From positions 48,279-112,278 of the forward strand of contig VSDK01003688.1 of the NCBI GenBank assembly GCA_009767595.1: 64,000 nucleotides of DNA, given 5' to 3'. This DNA comes from Symbiodinium kawagutii (taxonomy: Eukaryota; Sar; Dinophyceae; Suessiales; Symbiodiniaceae). This document shows, in pieces, positions 33,627-45,072 of this stretch (the stretch's first letter is position 1; every line of letters starts with the position of its first letter). A program made the position numbers and the translations under genes. Below the pieces are notes generated by a model. That model had not been told where the DNA came from and made no database searches. It saw only the letters and a program-made list of their open reading frames with translations.

Positions 33627-34614
33627 ATGATGTTGGCGCTTTTAGCGCTGCTGCAAATTGCCAGTGGGGAGCCAAACCCTCCAACTTGGCCAAAAAGTGT
33701 GCAAGAAACATGGCTGAAGCATCCAGTCCTGGCAAGCCAACACAGTTCGATAACAATTTGATTTTTCAATTTGATGCCATCAATGGTAATTGTATGTAAT
33801 TGTTGCATGTTTGGGGCAGATGAGGTGAAACATGGTGAACCCAGATATTTGCAGAGTTTGTCCATGATAGCAGGATCGTGCAAATGAACATAGTGAAACC
33901 TGTTTAAGTCACATTGATTGTTTGACAGGAGAGTCATAATTCAGAATTGTTGGAGTTTGGTTGTTTGACAAGCTGAATCTTTCGAGTTGCCAACCAGGTG
34001 TTTGGACCGGGAGATGCAATTGCCACGATTGAAGCAGCTGTGAACGCAGCCTATGCCCTGAATGGCGGGCACCCCGATCGAGGTCAATTTTCCTCACACA
34101 GGTACAAGACTCTGTGGCACTTGGAAAGGGCTCTTTTAATGACTTTTGGTGTTGGCAACTCGGCTTCTAAGAAATCTTTTGTTTGCGCCAGGTTCGTGTT
34201 CATGTTCAAGCCTGGCAGCTACGACGTGGAAGTTCCGGTGGGCTACTATACACAGGTTTTGGGTCTGGGTGCGCTTCCAAATGAAGTGATCTTCACATCT
34301 AGCAAAGGCGTGTACTCCCAGGAGCTGCTTTGACTTTAATTGGCAAGACTTTACGCAGGTTAAAAAATTAGTTTGCAAACCTTGGGCAAGAGCATTAATT
34401 TGGCCAAGCAGGGTTCAGCAAATGGGCTGATTCATGTACTGACGCTGATCAGAGTTGCGATTGTGACAACTGTGGCAAAGTTTTGCATAGTTTGATGTCG
34501 TCCTAGGCAAAGTTTTGCGGTGAACCCGGGGGCATTGAATACATTCTGGCGTGGGGCCGAAAACTTTCAGACAGATGCGACCTATGATTGGCTCCGTGGC
34601 CGAACGCCGGGCAC
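33627..34614 (+). CDS. Beta-helix gene, exons 1-4 (signal peptide and N-terminal repeats)
   Basis: Exon 1 is 33,627-33,704 (26 codons, signal peptide then EPNPPTWPKSVQ, GA donor). Exon 2 is 33,998-34,101 (VFGPGDAIATIEAAVNAAYA, GT donor). Exon 3 is 34,192-34,323 (RFVFMFKPGSYDVEVPVG through KGVYSQ, GC donor after GA of the Glu codon). Exon 4 is 34,507-34,614 (QSFAVNPGALNTFWRGAENF then QTDATYDWLRGRTPG, GA donor splitting a Thr codon). All four junctions keep frame and align with the family. Confidence 0.85.
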
Positions 34615-37600
34615 GACAATATGAGTTCATGTTTGAGGCACCTACATTTTCCAACTGAATTCACAAAAGCTGTTGTGGCTTGTTGAGCGTCAGCGTTTGC
34701 AGCCGACCTCGCTCTCCTCGTGAATATGCACCAACTCAGAATCCAGTGTCAAGACCTCCATGTTTTTTTTTAATATATATATATATATAGAATCGAATAT
34801 TCAAATATGTTTAATCTTAAGCTGCTTTCTATAATCACACCCCGATTTCGGCGAAGCGGTCCAATGCAGGAGGCTGCCTCTTTTGAGTTTGATATGTTTG
34901 ATTCTTCATCCACATTGGCTTCCGATTCCTTCGCTTGCTCTTGGCACTTCCAAACCACAAAATGCGGAAGCTGCCTGGATCTCCCTGAAAGCCATCAAAG
35001 AAAAGGAGTTTCGGGGAAACGACAGTCTACGCGGAATCGTGGTGAAACAGTTGGCGGAAGATATATAGAAAGGATTTGCGCCACCGCATATCAGAAGTGC
35101 CTGTTAGATCCTTTTAGACAAATCCCTTTCAAAGCTCTTGGCAGTGACGCTTTTTTTAAGCCAAGGAACAATAACGGGAACAACGGCATGCTGTGGGCTG
35201 CTTCTCAAGCAGCCGGTTTGCGGAGGACTCCCCGAAAGCGTGTTACAGTTGTTCACGTTGATGAGAGCTCCAGTCGCAGACAGTTCCAGTCGTAGACCCA
35301 CAGGCTCATTGTCTCAAACGACTTGGACCTCTATGAGTATCAGACAGGCGACCTAGAAGCGGGCTTCGCTTCTGGCGGCTTCTTGGGCAGCTTGGTTTCA
35401 TAATTGGCTCTCAAAGGGGCTTTGCCCAAGAAGCTTGCCCAGCTATGCCCAGCTTGATCTTTCCAATTTTGAAGCCTTCGCATCTTCAAAAGACTTCAGC
35501 TCTAGCATGAACTGTCAAAACGGTGCATGCTAAAATTGATGCAGACACTGAGTCGGTTGCAGATTTCTGGTGCCACGCAAAGTGTGAAATCAATTGCAAT
35601 TCATTTACTTTGAGGCAACTCACTCATCAGGGGCATGGTGTCCTCTGGATCTCAGCAGCAATATCTTGCCCGAAACAATGAGGCGGGGAATGATGTGAAG
35701 ATCTTGCACAGAAAATGCAACAGCGTAAGGTTTCGGGGATTGCTGATTCAACCCGGTACTTCTCCCGGCATCTCCCGGCCAGGTGGGTTCGTGGAAAGAT
35801 GGCGTGTGGAACGAAGTCTTTGTTGGAACAGTCAACGCTCCTCCCAGCCACTGTGGTCTGGATGAAAAGAACTGCGCCAAACCATTCGTGACAGTGGACA
35901 CCACTCCGATAGTAGCGGACACTTGGCGAAAGCGAACCGCAAATGGACAAAAGGACGGCGTGAAGAGAAGTGGCTGCAAAATTGCTGCTAAATCCAAGCT
36001 GACGGGACAATGGACATCAATGGATTTGATATAGTAGTCAATTTGATTGGATCAATGTATCATGTAGGTTTGATATGGTCAGCTGCAGTAGGCTTGGTGG
36101 GTTCGGTCTAATTTGCTAGACTAAATGGACCAGAGACAAAAGATATGTGATGATAGGACAGGTGGACTGTGTAGATAGGATAGACAAGCGCGACAGATGA
36201 GATGGATCCATCTGGATCCAAAAGATCTGTGGATTGGATAGATGAAGCACTTGATTGATTGCTGATTGATATTGCGTTTGATGGGTAGATGGATGGCAAG
36301 CAAGACGTATATAGGCAGTCGTACACTTGCACAGATGCATATTGGCAAATTTGGCACAACAAGTTGAGGGCCGGAGTTTCATGCGTATTTGTACACATGC
36401 ACCAATATCAGAACATACATTTGCAGGTGGGTGTGTGGTTGTGCTTGGCTATCCATTTGTAACACGCACTCGCGCGGGTGTGGCTGTTTCAAAAGTAGAG
36501 TCTCAGAGGGTCCTGACAAAGGTCCCTAAACTAAAGGTTCCAAAAGTAAGTCACATCAAAGTAAGTCACACATAATAGACATAGTTGCTGGGAACAGCGC
36601 AATTGTGGCATACATGCCGATAGAGATGCTTGAAATATTCTTGTCACACTTCAGTGAGTTCAGTCACAAGACAAGCGCGATATCAGCCCCAGAAAAGGTA
36701 GTAGAGGGAACCAGGGCTGAAAATGCCCCAGCCTGGATAGAACGCCAATCTGAGTGTCAGAGTTGCAAGTGGCTGGGTCCGTGGCCCTAGCGCTCATGGA
36801 CCATTTTAAGGCCGAATGAGAACACAAGTTTAACACAAGCAAATGTCATCGAAATGAAGGAAAGAAAGAACGATGGCTCGTTGACAGGAAATGAAAGAGA
36901 GTTGAATGAAAGGCACTTCCAAAAATACAGAAACTGCGTGTTCAAAATGTCATTGAGACCCTTCCTATTTGGCTCTCTCAAGGCTCTCTCTTTTGCCAGC
37001 AGAGTTAACAGCCGAAGTTCCCGAGTGAAGAAGGGGTTCAATGTCTAAAGTGGTTCCCTCCAGTCATTTGATGGGTTGATAGGTTCCTGCTTTTTTCTAG
37101 TAAAGGCCTCATTCAAACACACATGGATGCCACGATGTTTTCAATCCATTTGCAATCCCTGCATTGTTGGCACACAATCTTCGAAAAATCAAATATGGCA
37201 CATGAATCGCCGTGTTTGTCCATGGATGTATTTGTACCAATTATAGGTATACATACACACACACTCACACACACGGATATGTATATATATATATATAAAT
37301 GTATATTTATATGCACAGAAAATTTCATGGAGACATGTTCACGTGAAAATATTACGTTCTTCGATTTGGGATAGCATTGCGCGCATGTTTCATGCGTTTG
37401 TGACCTGTGAGCTGGCCTTTTGTGGCATCCTTTGTTTTTGAGAGGCAATGACCTGTCGGGATGCACCGGAATGTGCAAGGTTGGGTTTAGTACTAATTAT
37501 CATTTTTTAAGTCCATGTTGCCTACTGCGTGCCGGCGAAGCCTTGTTTGGACAATGACAATTGGAATTCTGAGACAACATGAGTTTTTTGGAAGATTGAT

Positions 37601-40600
37601 TAGGCAAAAATGCGAATAGAGATGCCTCAGGCATCGGCGGGCTCACCATGTGTCAGGATGCATCAGTGTCAGGGTTACCGCAACTTTGTGGAGACATTGG
37701 CAAACAAATTCCACGACGGTAGAGCTTGATGAAGCTTCGTTTTTCATTGTTTGGGTTCAGAGAAACCTTCGCATACATCGAGGTTTTGCATGCTGCATCA
37801 AACCATTGATACACCCAGCATGTTTGCTGTAGTATCGGTCTGTATTGGTTGCTTTTGAATGCTTTTGAAAGGAACACGTCTATCAAGCTAGACTGTAGAA
37901 ACATCGTGTCGCAAATAGTTGCGAAGTCACACGTTTCATGTTTCGATGTGTTGGCAATTTTGTTGGGATAGGCTGAGAATGATTAAGATGGGCCGGCCAT
38001 GTTGGAACGTGATAGTTTCTTTCAATGAGCCCAGCCAAAATGTAGAAGCACAGAATCCGTGCTAAAAACCTTCTTCGTAACTCTCGAAAGAACAAGTGAG
38101 GCCCGGCCAAAATGTACTATGAAACAGCACGCCCCACAAAATGGATTGATCTGGATTTGAGATCCCGCACTTTTCCGAGTCAGTCTTTGTTGCATGCACT
38201 TCTTGGAAGACCTGCCGTTAATGACCAGATACTTGCCAAGATCCTTAAAGTGTAAGGCAAGCACTACTGCAAGATACTGCAAGCAGGAAGGAAGGTGGGT
38301 AAGTAAACATGATCACAACCAATCCAAGGTTCGAAAAGAAAACACCGGCATGAGAATGACAGCATCAAAGACCGGCATGTTACTTTGCATTTAATATCGC
38401 ATATTATGAATATGTTAGTGCATGTTCGTGCTCTTGCTCGCAAGAATGCAGCCTTTTGCCTAGGAAAAACCTTTCATCTCCATTTCATCTTCTGGCGACT
38501 TTGCTTCGAAAACATGTGAGGTTTCTGTTTCAGTGCATTTGTGGCTGAAAAGGCCCCACGTTTGCAAAACAGCATTGCGGGTGGTCGAAACGAAACAGAG
38601 TTTCGGGTTTGGCACGTCAAGACTGGTTGGTGAAACCATTTGAGTTGACATTGATGTGTCGCGGAAGGCTTGTTTGAAGCATCTGAGGAACTTACTTCCT
38701 CAACATCCCGAAGCCTGTTACAAGTTCTTCCGGTGTGAACTATAAGGATGTCGACCAAGTTGGCTTTGAGCAGGTGTGGCCTGGCGCTGCAACACTGTAG
38801 GTGTCATGCTTGGTGTCATTGGTCGACTGCACATATCAATCAACATCGGCATCGGTCCCTACAGATGTTCTGCATCACAGAGATGTTCCTGCGCGACCTT
38901 TGCAGGTCTATGTCGCCGATCCTGCAAAAGACACGGCTCAGAGCATCAATGCAACTTGGAAAGGAGACCCTCTCTCCCGCGAGAAAACCGCAAGCACTTT
39001 ATTTAGTTTTGTTTTCATTTAATCAGTTGACCAATGAATCTCACTTCGCACTTGGCAGAATGATCGATGTCCTGTTTTGGTGCGAGGCGAAGCTAGGGCA
39101 GGGGCTTCATGTTGTCTTGTCTCCGGGGATCTACTACCTCACCGAGCCTATCATCATGACAACTCCCAACCAGGCCAGAAAAGTTGCGCAGAGTTGCGAA
39201 ATTTGTCTGCAAAATATATCAGCCTGTGGCAAACCTAAGACCGGTGCCCATGTGATCCATGTGCTCGTTCAATCTAATTTGATTCACTGTAATTCAATTA
39301 TATATTATTTATATTATGTCATATTGATAGCATATGTTAGATTAGTTTATATTAGTATATGTTGGATTAGTTGTCACAATCGGTAAATTTGATGATTTGA
39401 ATTTTGTGGCAGACAAATTTTGTGCAAACACCCTGCCTGAAAGGTGCTTTTGGGTCTAGGCCTGGCCACTTTACGAGCCCAAAATCCACAAGGAGCGCTG
39501 CAAGTCAAGAGCTGCGGTGCACGCGTTGCTGGGCAACTTGGCTGAGATCCGCTACGCACCATTGAAATCCATGAGATGCATTCGAATACTACTAGTAAAT
39601 ACATGTAAATACTGAATACATACTACTAGTAGTAGTAAATACTAGACATTAGATGTAACTCACTAGTATGTCTAGATGTATTTAAACTCAATATGTCTTA
39701 AGTTTGGATACTATAGTATCACGTGAGTATATCCAACCAATGGCATCAAATAGCATTGTGCATGATTACTTGCAGTGTAGCTGGCCTATTGGAGTTCGCT
39801 CAAATCATTGGTGCTGACCGGGGCAAGCAGCACTCAAGGATATTGGTGGCTGTTGCGGGAGGCACAACCGTGTCCTCACCGCTGCTATTGTGGGAGAAAC
39901 CGACAGGCCAGGCAATCCTGAAAGTTCACAAAGTTCTAAAAAACGTTTCAGTCCATGCATTGTTTTCTTGAACCGACTACGGGTAGCCAGAAGAGACTGT
40001 ATTGCTGTGCAATTCTCAATAGATTTGGGCAGGCAGTTGCAGCAGCCCTGGCGTGTTGAGCACTTCGGCCAAACCCGGCAACCAATGAGCGTCAGAGGGC
40101 CATACCTTCCTGAAATGAAATGAATGTGTTTCTTTTTTGTTCTTTCTATCTCTTTCTCATTCTTTCTATTCTTTCTATGCTTTCTCTTCCTTCCTTCCTT
40201 CCTTCCTTCCTTCCTTCCTTCCTTCCTTCCTTCCTTCCTTCCTTCCTTCCTTCCTTTTTTCCTTCCTTCCTTCCTTCCTTCCTTCCTTTTTTCCTTCCTT
40301 CCTTCCTTCCTTCCTTTTTTTCTTTCTTTATTTATTTCCGCATTTCGTGTTTTGTTTTCTCAGTTCTTCTCTCAGTGGTACAGCAGCTCCTGACTGTTGC
40401 GCCCGAGCCCAAGCGCTGAGATGACATCTATATGCGCGTGGGTGGTCCTGTTGCGGAGTCTCCCGTGAAGGCGGAAGCTTGTCAAGATCTCCAGGCTTTC
40501 AGAATTCCCCGAAATAGATCCTGTAATGAGCCCGGCTGAGACAAGTACAGAGAGCCACCCGATTTGCCCTCCAAGAACTGGATTGTTTTCGTGCCTGCAA

Positions 40601-43560
40601 AAGACGACGCGCCCGACCCCTAATCTTTATGAAGTCAACAAGATAAAGGATTGTAAGAATATGCAAATATGCAAGAATGTGGTTTGAGGAGATTCATCTC
40701 CAAGTGGTAAACAAACATCGGCTTTCTTGCCAGCAGGGGCCTTTTGGTTGATACCCTGGGTGAAGTAGGGGAGATCGCATCAAGTTCAGCAGCGCATGTT
40801 GGCAAGGGATCAAACAATTAAGCAATTAGAGCTGGGACAGACCTTGGCCTGATGACGATGGAGAGAGAGAGGGAGAGAAACCATGAAAAAGTGATTTACT
40901 TGTACAGCAAACAATCCCTCCCCGCCCCAAAAAAAGAACACACACACACAGCCAAATATCCTGTCAAAAGACAATGCATTCGGTGACGGCATTTGATGAC
41001 ATCTAGTCATGTTTGATGAAGTCTATTCAGTCAACCGATGGTGAATTTATAGTCAAAATTATGAGAATCACCGGTCGGTTGATTTCATTTTGTACCAAAA
41101 AGATCTCGGGTGTTCGAGACTATCACTATCAAACTCTTCGATACGACCTAAAGTCATGAAAGCATCACTGAAAGATTTCAAAAGCCATGATAATCTCGGT
41201 CCACGCGGACTTCTGCATTCTGTGCAGGGCATGAAAGTCTTGTATTCAAACACTTATCGCAGAGGACAGAGGATTTTCCGGATTTGAACGCAAAATGTGT
41301 CCTAACACATTCGGTTGGTATTTCAATCGTGACTCAAAAGATCAATTGCACAGTCATATTCATGCGTGTCCAACATGTTCCTGTTGATGTTGGAGCGGTT
41401 ACTGAATGGAGGTGGAATTCTAAGATGCGATCTGAAACGCATTGATTTTGTTTGCATTTGAGGTTGTAAGTTGAACACACTAAAGTCCAAAAAGTACTTT
41501 ACTTTTCAAAACGGAATCAAAACCGCAAATTTTCCATTTGATGGCCCTGTGAGATGTTTCCCAAAAGAGGATTTGATAGAATCTGAAATCAGTGCCCTGG
41601 GCACCGTTTAATGTGTCCTGATTGAGCTGATTGCCCCAACTTGCCTTTTGAATCCTTTTTGAACCAAGGAAGTTATGCTACAAATCGATGCAGACAATGT
41701 GATTGTCGACAACTCCTGGCTGTGGCGAGCAGATCATGAGGAAAGCGGCCAGCTGGTGCGCTGGCAGAACCCTTGCCAGGAGCGGGAGACATGGCAGTTG
41801 CAGGAGGAAAATACCGTGGGTATCCGTGGGTCATGTTTAGCTGTCGCCCTCTGGATGGCAAGTCTTGAGTAACCTGCACGCCTTCGTAGAAAGATGGTGC
41901 CCATCCGCTTTACATATTTTTTACCCCGCAGCAGACAGTACAAAAAACCTACTCTTGCCAGCAGGTTGGAGCGATCATCAACGGCAACAACGTGGTGGCA
42001 TACGGCTTCAAGATTGAGCATTCTCTCACCGACCAGGTGCGCCTTTCTTGGAGTCAGAACGCTGCCCTCCATCGTTGCCACACCAGGTGCAATGGAATGG
42101 TCAAGGTGGCCGCTCCTTCATGTTTCAATCCGCCACTTGGAGCACATAGCCACTGACAGACACATCAGAGATGCATGAGACGCCTGTCCTGCCAAGGAGA
42201 TGCCCTATGAAGTGACGCAAGCAACCCGGCTTTAAGATGCTTTTTTGACATCAGCTTCCGATATCTTCCGACCTTGGGCATCCAAAACGCAAGGGGATGA
42301 TTCAGAGTGATCCTGCACAAAAACAAGACTCCTGTAAGCAACAACGTTGACAGTAGATGGTCACTTTGAAGTGCCAAGAAGGTTCAAGATTGCTTAGGGT
42401 CATTGTCCTGATCTTGGTTTTGACGCTGAGTTATCGAGCAGATGTTGGTTCTTGTGGTGAACGAATTGTTTAATTGGTGCCGTATCCAACCTCAAGAGAC
42501 AGACATTCCCAGCATTCAAATGCATTCAATACAATTACGTACCTAAAAGGAGCTAACCGCCAACTGCTTGCTTCGGAAAGGGGTCGTGCATACTTCTGCA
42601 GGGAGGGCTCATAGCTTTGAAACTTGCCACTGATCAATGTTACACCAACCCTAGTCCTGTTTAGAACGATGACAAGAAGCGAAGCAATAAACGTCAAAGC
42701 GGAAGCTCCATTGTTTTCTCGAAGCATTCGGATTTGGTTTGAGGCCACTTTTGGCGACAAAGGCTATGCTGGCTACAGAGTTGCCAACACTGTGACGTCA
42801 CACGAAGCGAAGCTTGGGCTGTATTGGAAAGTCCAGCAATAGTTGCAGATGCATGGCTGGTATCAAATGCTTTCAACAGAATTGCAACTGCCCGTATGCA
42901 ACGACATGTGTAGAGATTGCGGTAGCTGTTGCTTTTGCATGCTTTTGCTCAGTGTCGCGAACTTTGGAGGCACGGTGTGGGAGTCTATCATTACTTCCGC
43001 GATGCTGCTGTGACCGTACAGTCTGCCATTGTTGCACCCGCTGCTTTGGAGCCATATTTTGTTTCACCTCTGGCAGTTCCTTGGAGGCGCACTGTGACAA
43101 GTTTGAACAAAGAGTTTCTGTCTTCAGAACATGGACCAGCCTTAAAGAAGCGCCTACTCGATCTTACTTTACCGGAAAATTCAAGTGATTAATGACTAAA
43201 GTGTTTTGAATGTGACTTGTGCAATGCGCCCAAGTCTTATTTGGCAATTCTACTAGCCAAGGTTGCTCTGAATGGAAAGGGCACGGTCTTGCATGTTCTC
43301 AATGTGCCAAAGCAGCGCCATGAGTTACGATGAGTTATGAGTTTTGGAGGTTTCACATGATTTCACATGTCGGCAAAACTCATACGGAGTGTTCACAGGG
43401 GAGATCATGGGACACACGCCGAGAGAGAGAGAGAGAGAGACACACACACATATATAGGCTCAGTCCTCCTAGCAGCGCTTGTCCAATCTGGCAGTGTTTT
43501 GTCGCGTGGTAAGGACAAAGGCCCCACATCAAAAATTGATCCCAAGGCCGGTGACGTCTC
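33627..43560 (+). CDS. Secreted bacterial-type beta-helix (pectate-lyase-like) protein, about 25 exons
   Basis: This gene can be followed almost end to end. ATG at 33,627 opens a hydrophobic signal peptide (MMLALLALLQIASG). The mature part matches a family of large secreted right-handed beta-helix proteins known from actinobacteria and dinoflagellates, with landmarks in the right order: FKPGSYDVEVPVGYYTQVLG, NPGALNTFWRGAENF, GMLWAASQAAGLRR, SGSQQQYLARN, LHVVLSPGIYYLTEP, LGLGLATL, NVIVDNSWLWRADH, EHSLTDQ, FGDKGYAGYRVA, TSHEAHGVGVYHYFRD and LNGKGTVLHVLN. The pectate-lyase-superfamily fold is known to bind or cleave polysaccharides, but the enzymatic activity of this family is not established. 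Almost all junctions keep phase using GT, GC or GA donors; the blocks below give exons and gaps. An ATG further upstream in frame (none visible with AUG) is not needed. Confidence 0.85.
35166..35917 (+). CDS. Beta-helix gene, exons 5-8
   Basis: Exon 5 is 35,166-35,225 (NNNGNNGMLWAASQAAGLRR, GA donor). Exon 6 starts at 35,304 (LIVSNDLDLYEYQTGDLEAG, then FASGGFLGSL) and ends near 35,395; its donor is the one junction in this part I could not fit with GT, GC or GA. Exon 7 is 35,631-35,679 (GMVSSGSQQQYLARNN, GA donor). Exon 8 is 35,783-35,917 (VGSWKDGVWNEVFVG, NAPPSHCGLDEKNCAKPFV, TVDTTPIVA, GA donor). Exon 8 to exon 9 spans a 2.5 kb intron. Confidence 0.8.
35918..38463. other. Long intron 8 of the beta-helix gene
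   Basis: About 2.5 kb between exon 8 (ends ...TPIVA) and exon 9 (begins EKPFISI). Contains a CA/TA-rich stretch at about 37,250-37,310. Open frames on either strand show no recognisable domain. Confidence 0.6.
38464..38773 (+). CDS. Beta-helix gene, exons 9-11 with a candidate 15-nt microexon
   Basis: Exon 9 is 38,464-38,502 (EKPFISISSSGDF, GC donor). Exon 11 is 38,714-38,773 (PVTSSSGVNYKDVDQVGFEQ, GT donor). Between them a 15-nt exon at 38,601-38,615 (FRVWH, acceptor CAGAG, donor GT) gives a family-like spacing and keeps phase 0. Such a small exon is unusual and is only a proposal; without it the protein would be five residues short here. Confidence 0.65.
38906..39911 (+). CDS. Beta-helix gene, exons 12-15
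   Basis: Exon 12 is 38,906-38,950 (VYVADPAKDTAQSIN, GC donor). Exon 13 is 39,087-39,173 (AKLGQGLHVVLSPGIYYL to TTPNQ, GC donor). Exon 14 is 39,444-39,532 (VLLGLGLATLRAQNPQGA to ARVAG, GC donor). Exon 15 starts at 39,839 (ILVAVAGGTTVSSPLLLWE) and probably ends at 39,911. Three consecutive GC-AG introns occur here. After LLLW the family expects WGE and GNPE; the sequence GETDRPGNPESS is present but one frame away, so a one-base deletion, assembly error or missed exon edge near 39,890 is possible. Confidence 0.8.
40186..40324 (+). repeat. (TTCC)n / CCTT polypyrimidine array
   Basis: About 140 nt of TTCC units broken by short T-runs, inside the intron before exon 17 of the beta-helix gene. Its open frames (PSFLPSFL repeats) are artefacts. 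Confidence 0.95.
40421..42220 (+). CDS. Beta-helix gene, exons 17-21
   Basis: Exon 17 is 40,421-40,480 (DIYMRVGGPVAESPVKAEA, GT donor). Exon 18 is 41,673-41,779 (MLQIDADNVIVDNSWLWRAD, HEESGQLVRWQNPCQ, GA donor). Exon 19 is 41,965-42,036 (VGAIINGNNVVAYGFKIEHS, GT donor). Exon 20 is 42,087-42,131 (VQWNGQGGRSFMFQS, GC donor). Exon 21 is 42,197-42,220, only 24 nt (EMPYEVTQ, GC donor). All phases agree. The exon expected between 39,911 and 40,421 (family GNPE...PG) was not resolved. Confidence 0.85.
42744..43560 (+). CDS. Beta-helix gene, exons 22-25 (C-terminal part of the fold)
   Basis: Exon 22 is 42,744-42,808 (ATFGDKGYAGYRVANTVTSH, GA donor splitting an Ala codon). Exon 23 is 42,970-43,075 (HGVGVYHYFRDAAVTVQSAI, APAALEPYFVSPLA, GT donor). 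Exon 24 is 43,262-43,303 (VALNGKGTVLHVLN, GT donor). Exon 25 starts at 43,514 (DKGPTSKIDPKAG). These match the last coils and closing loop of the family. The end of exon 25 is not fixed. Confidence 0.85.
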
Positions 43561-44649
43561 AGTTCCAAGTCCGAGAGGGCTCAGGGGAGGATTGAGGATG
43601 GTTGAAGTTCCACGTTGATTGATTCTGCTTATGCTAACCCCGACGCTGGCACAGAGAGACTACCAGCTACTACCAGTACCTTCACCAAGCGGGTGGAAGT
43701 TGTGATGAAACCATTTGGTTGGTTCGCTGCATGGATCTACGCCATTGGTCCGCAAGCCCTTTCATTTGTATATATATATATACTATTATATAATACATTT
43801 TTATGTGTATATATCAATGACATATTAATATGCATAATTCTATTATGCATTCTAGTTAGTGTATCTATCACTCTACTAGTATCTCTTTCCCGTCAAAGAT
43901 TTGCTCCGGAGAATGGGTGACTGCTCGATGATATAAATTTGGATTTGAGAGCGTTCTTCAACTCCAGTACCTCCAAAATCTCTTGCCAGGTTCTCTATCT
44001 CTTTGTCTCTTGAGTCGCTAGTTTGTCTAGCAACTTATCTAGCAGTTTTTCTAAACCATTTAATCTATCTAACCTACTTCGCTATCATATCAAATTACTC
44101 TGTCCCTTCGCTTGTCTAATCTACTCTAATTAATCTATATATATATATATATATCTAGTTGTCCATCTGTCATCCTACTTATTTCGTCACTCTATCTGTC
44201 CACTTTACTATAAATTTTCCAGATTTATCTAATTCAACTATGTATCTGTCTACCTACCTGCCTATCTTGTTTGTCTATCTACCAACTGTACCGATCTGCA
44301 TCTATCCATTTGTTTGTTTTCTTTTTCCTTTCATCTACCTTATCGCACTCCGCCCGCCACGACAGCAACACTGTGCATGTCGCAGCACGCTTTGTAAACG
44401 AGCCGTTTCTTTGAGACTCCCGTAGATTTTCCAGAGCGAATCGTCCAAATTGCTCCGAGACTGCAGTGTTTCGAGAAGTTTCAACGTTGAAACAGTTAGC
44501 GTACTTCTTGAACAGTTTTGTGCCTGGAAAGTATGTTTCTTATGTTTCTTTGATCCAATTTCCTCAAGCGCGAGGACCACCGCTCTTCAACAGAAATAAG
44601 ATAAATTAGATAAATGATGAAATTTGAAGACAATCAATATGGAACATCG

Positions 44650-44740
44650 ATCCCAAGTCATCCCAAGTCTACCCCATCCCATGGCAAGGCACCGAAAAGT
44701 GCCGTACCGCAGTGGTTTTGCAATAGTTTACCAGCTGCCA
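44650..44740 (+). CDS. Possible C-terminal exon of the beta-helix gene
   Basis: After an AAG acceptor the frame reads APKSAVPQWFCN. The VPQW(F/Y)C string is what I would expect soon after the KAG segment in this family, so this may be the next exon. Its donor is unknown and no second landmark confirms it. Confidence 0.4.
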
Positions 44741-45072
44741 CTCTGGACGTGCACAGCGGCACATGCAAGCTTGGCATCTTGGTTACATCTGGGCGAGTGT
44801 TTCGGGCTCTCGAATGATATGGCTGGCACACACTGATGTCAACTGGCACATACGGATGACATATACTGATGGCACTTGTGCTTGCCTTCTATTCATTTGT
44901 CTCAGTGGCTAAGGTGATACTGTGTTTTGCCCTGGGACGACTGTGCAGTGTCGAGGCAGGAAGACCACTGCCCCATTCTCGATCATTCTTGCTAGTGTCA
45001 AGCATGAATTTCGTTGAATGCTCTTGGCATTCGTCGGGCGCGTTCTCAATTTTTGCGATCTGGCATTTGCAG

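Noticed and set aside
40120-40424. Three overlapping frames with PSFLPSFL repeats
   Set aside because: Artefact of the TTCC array; all three frames stay open together.
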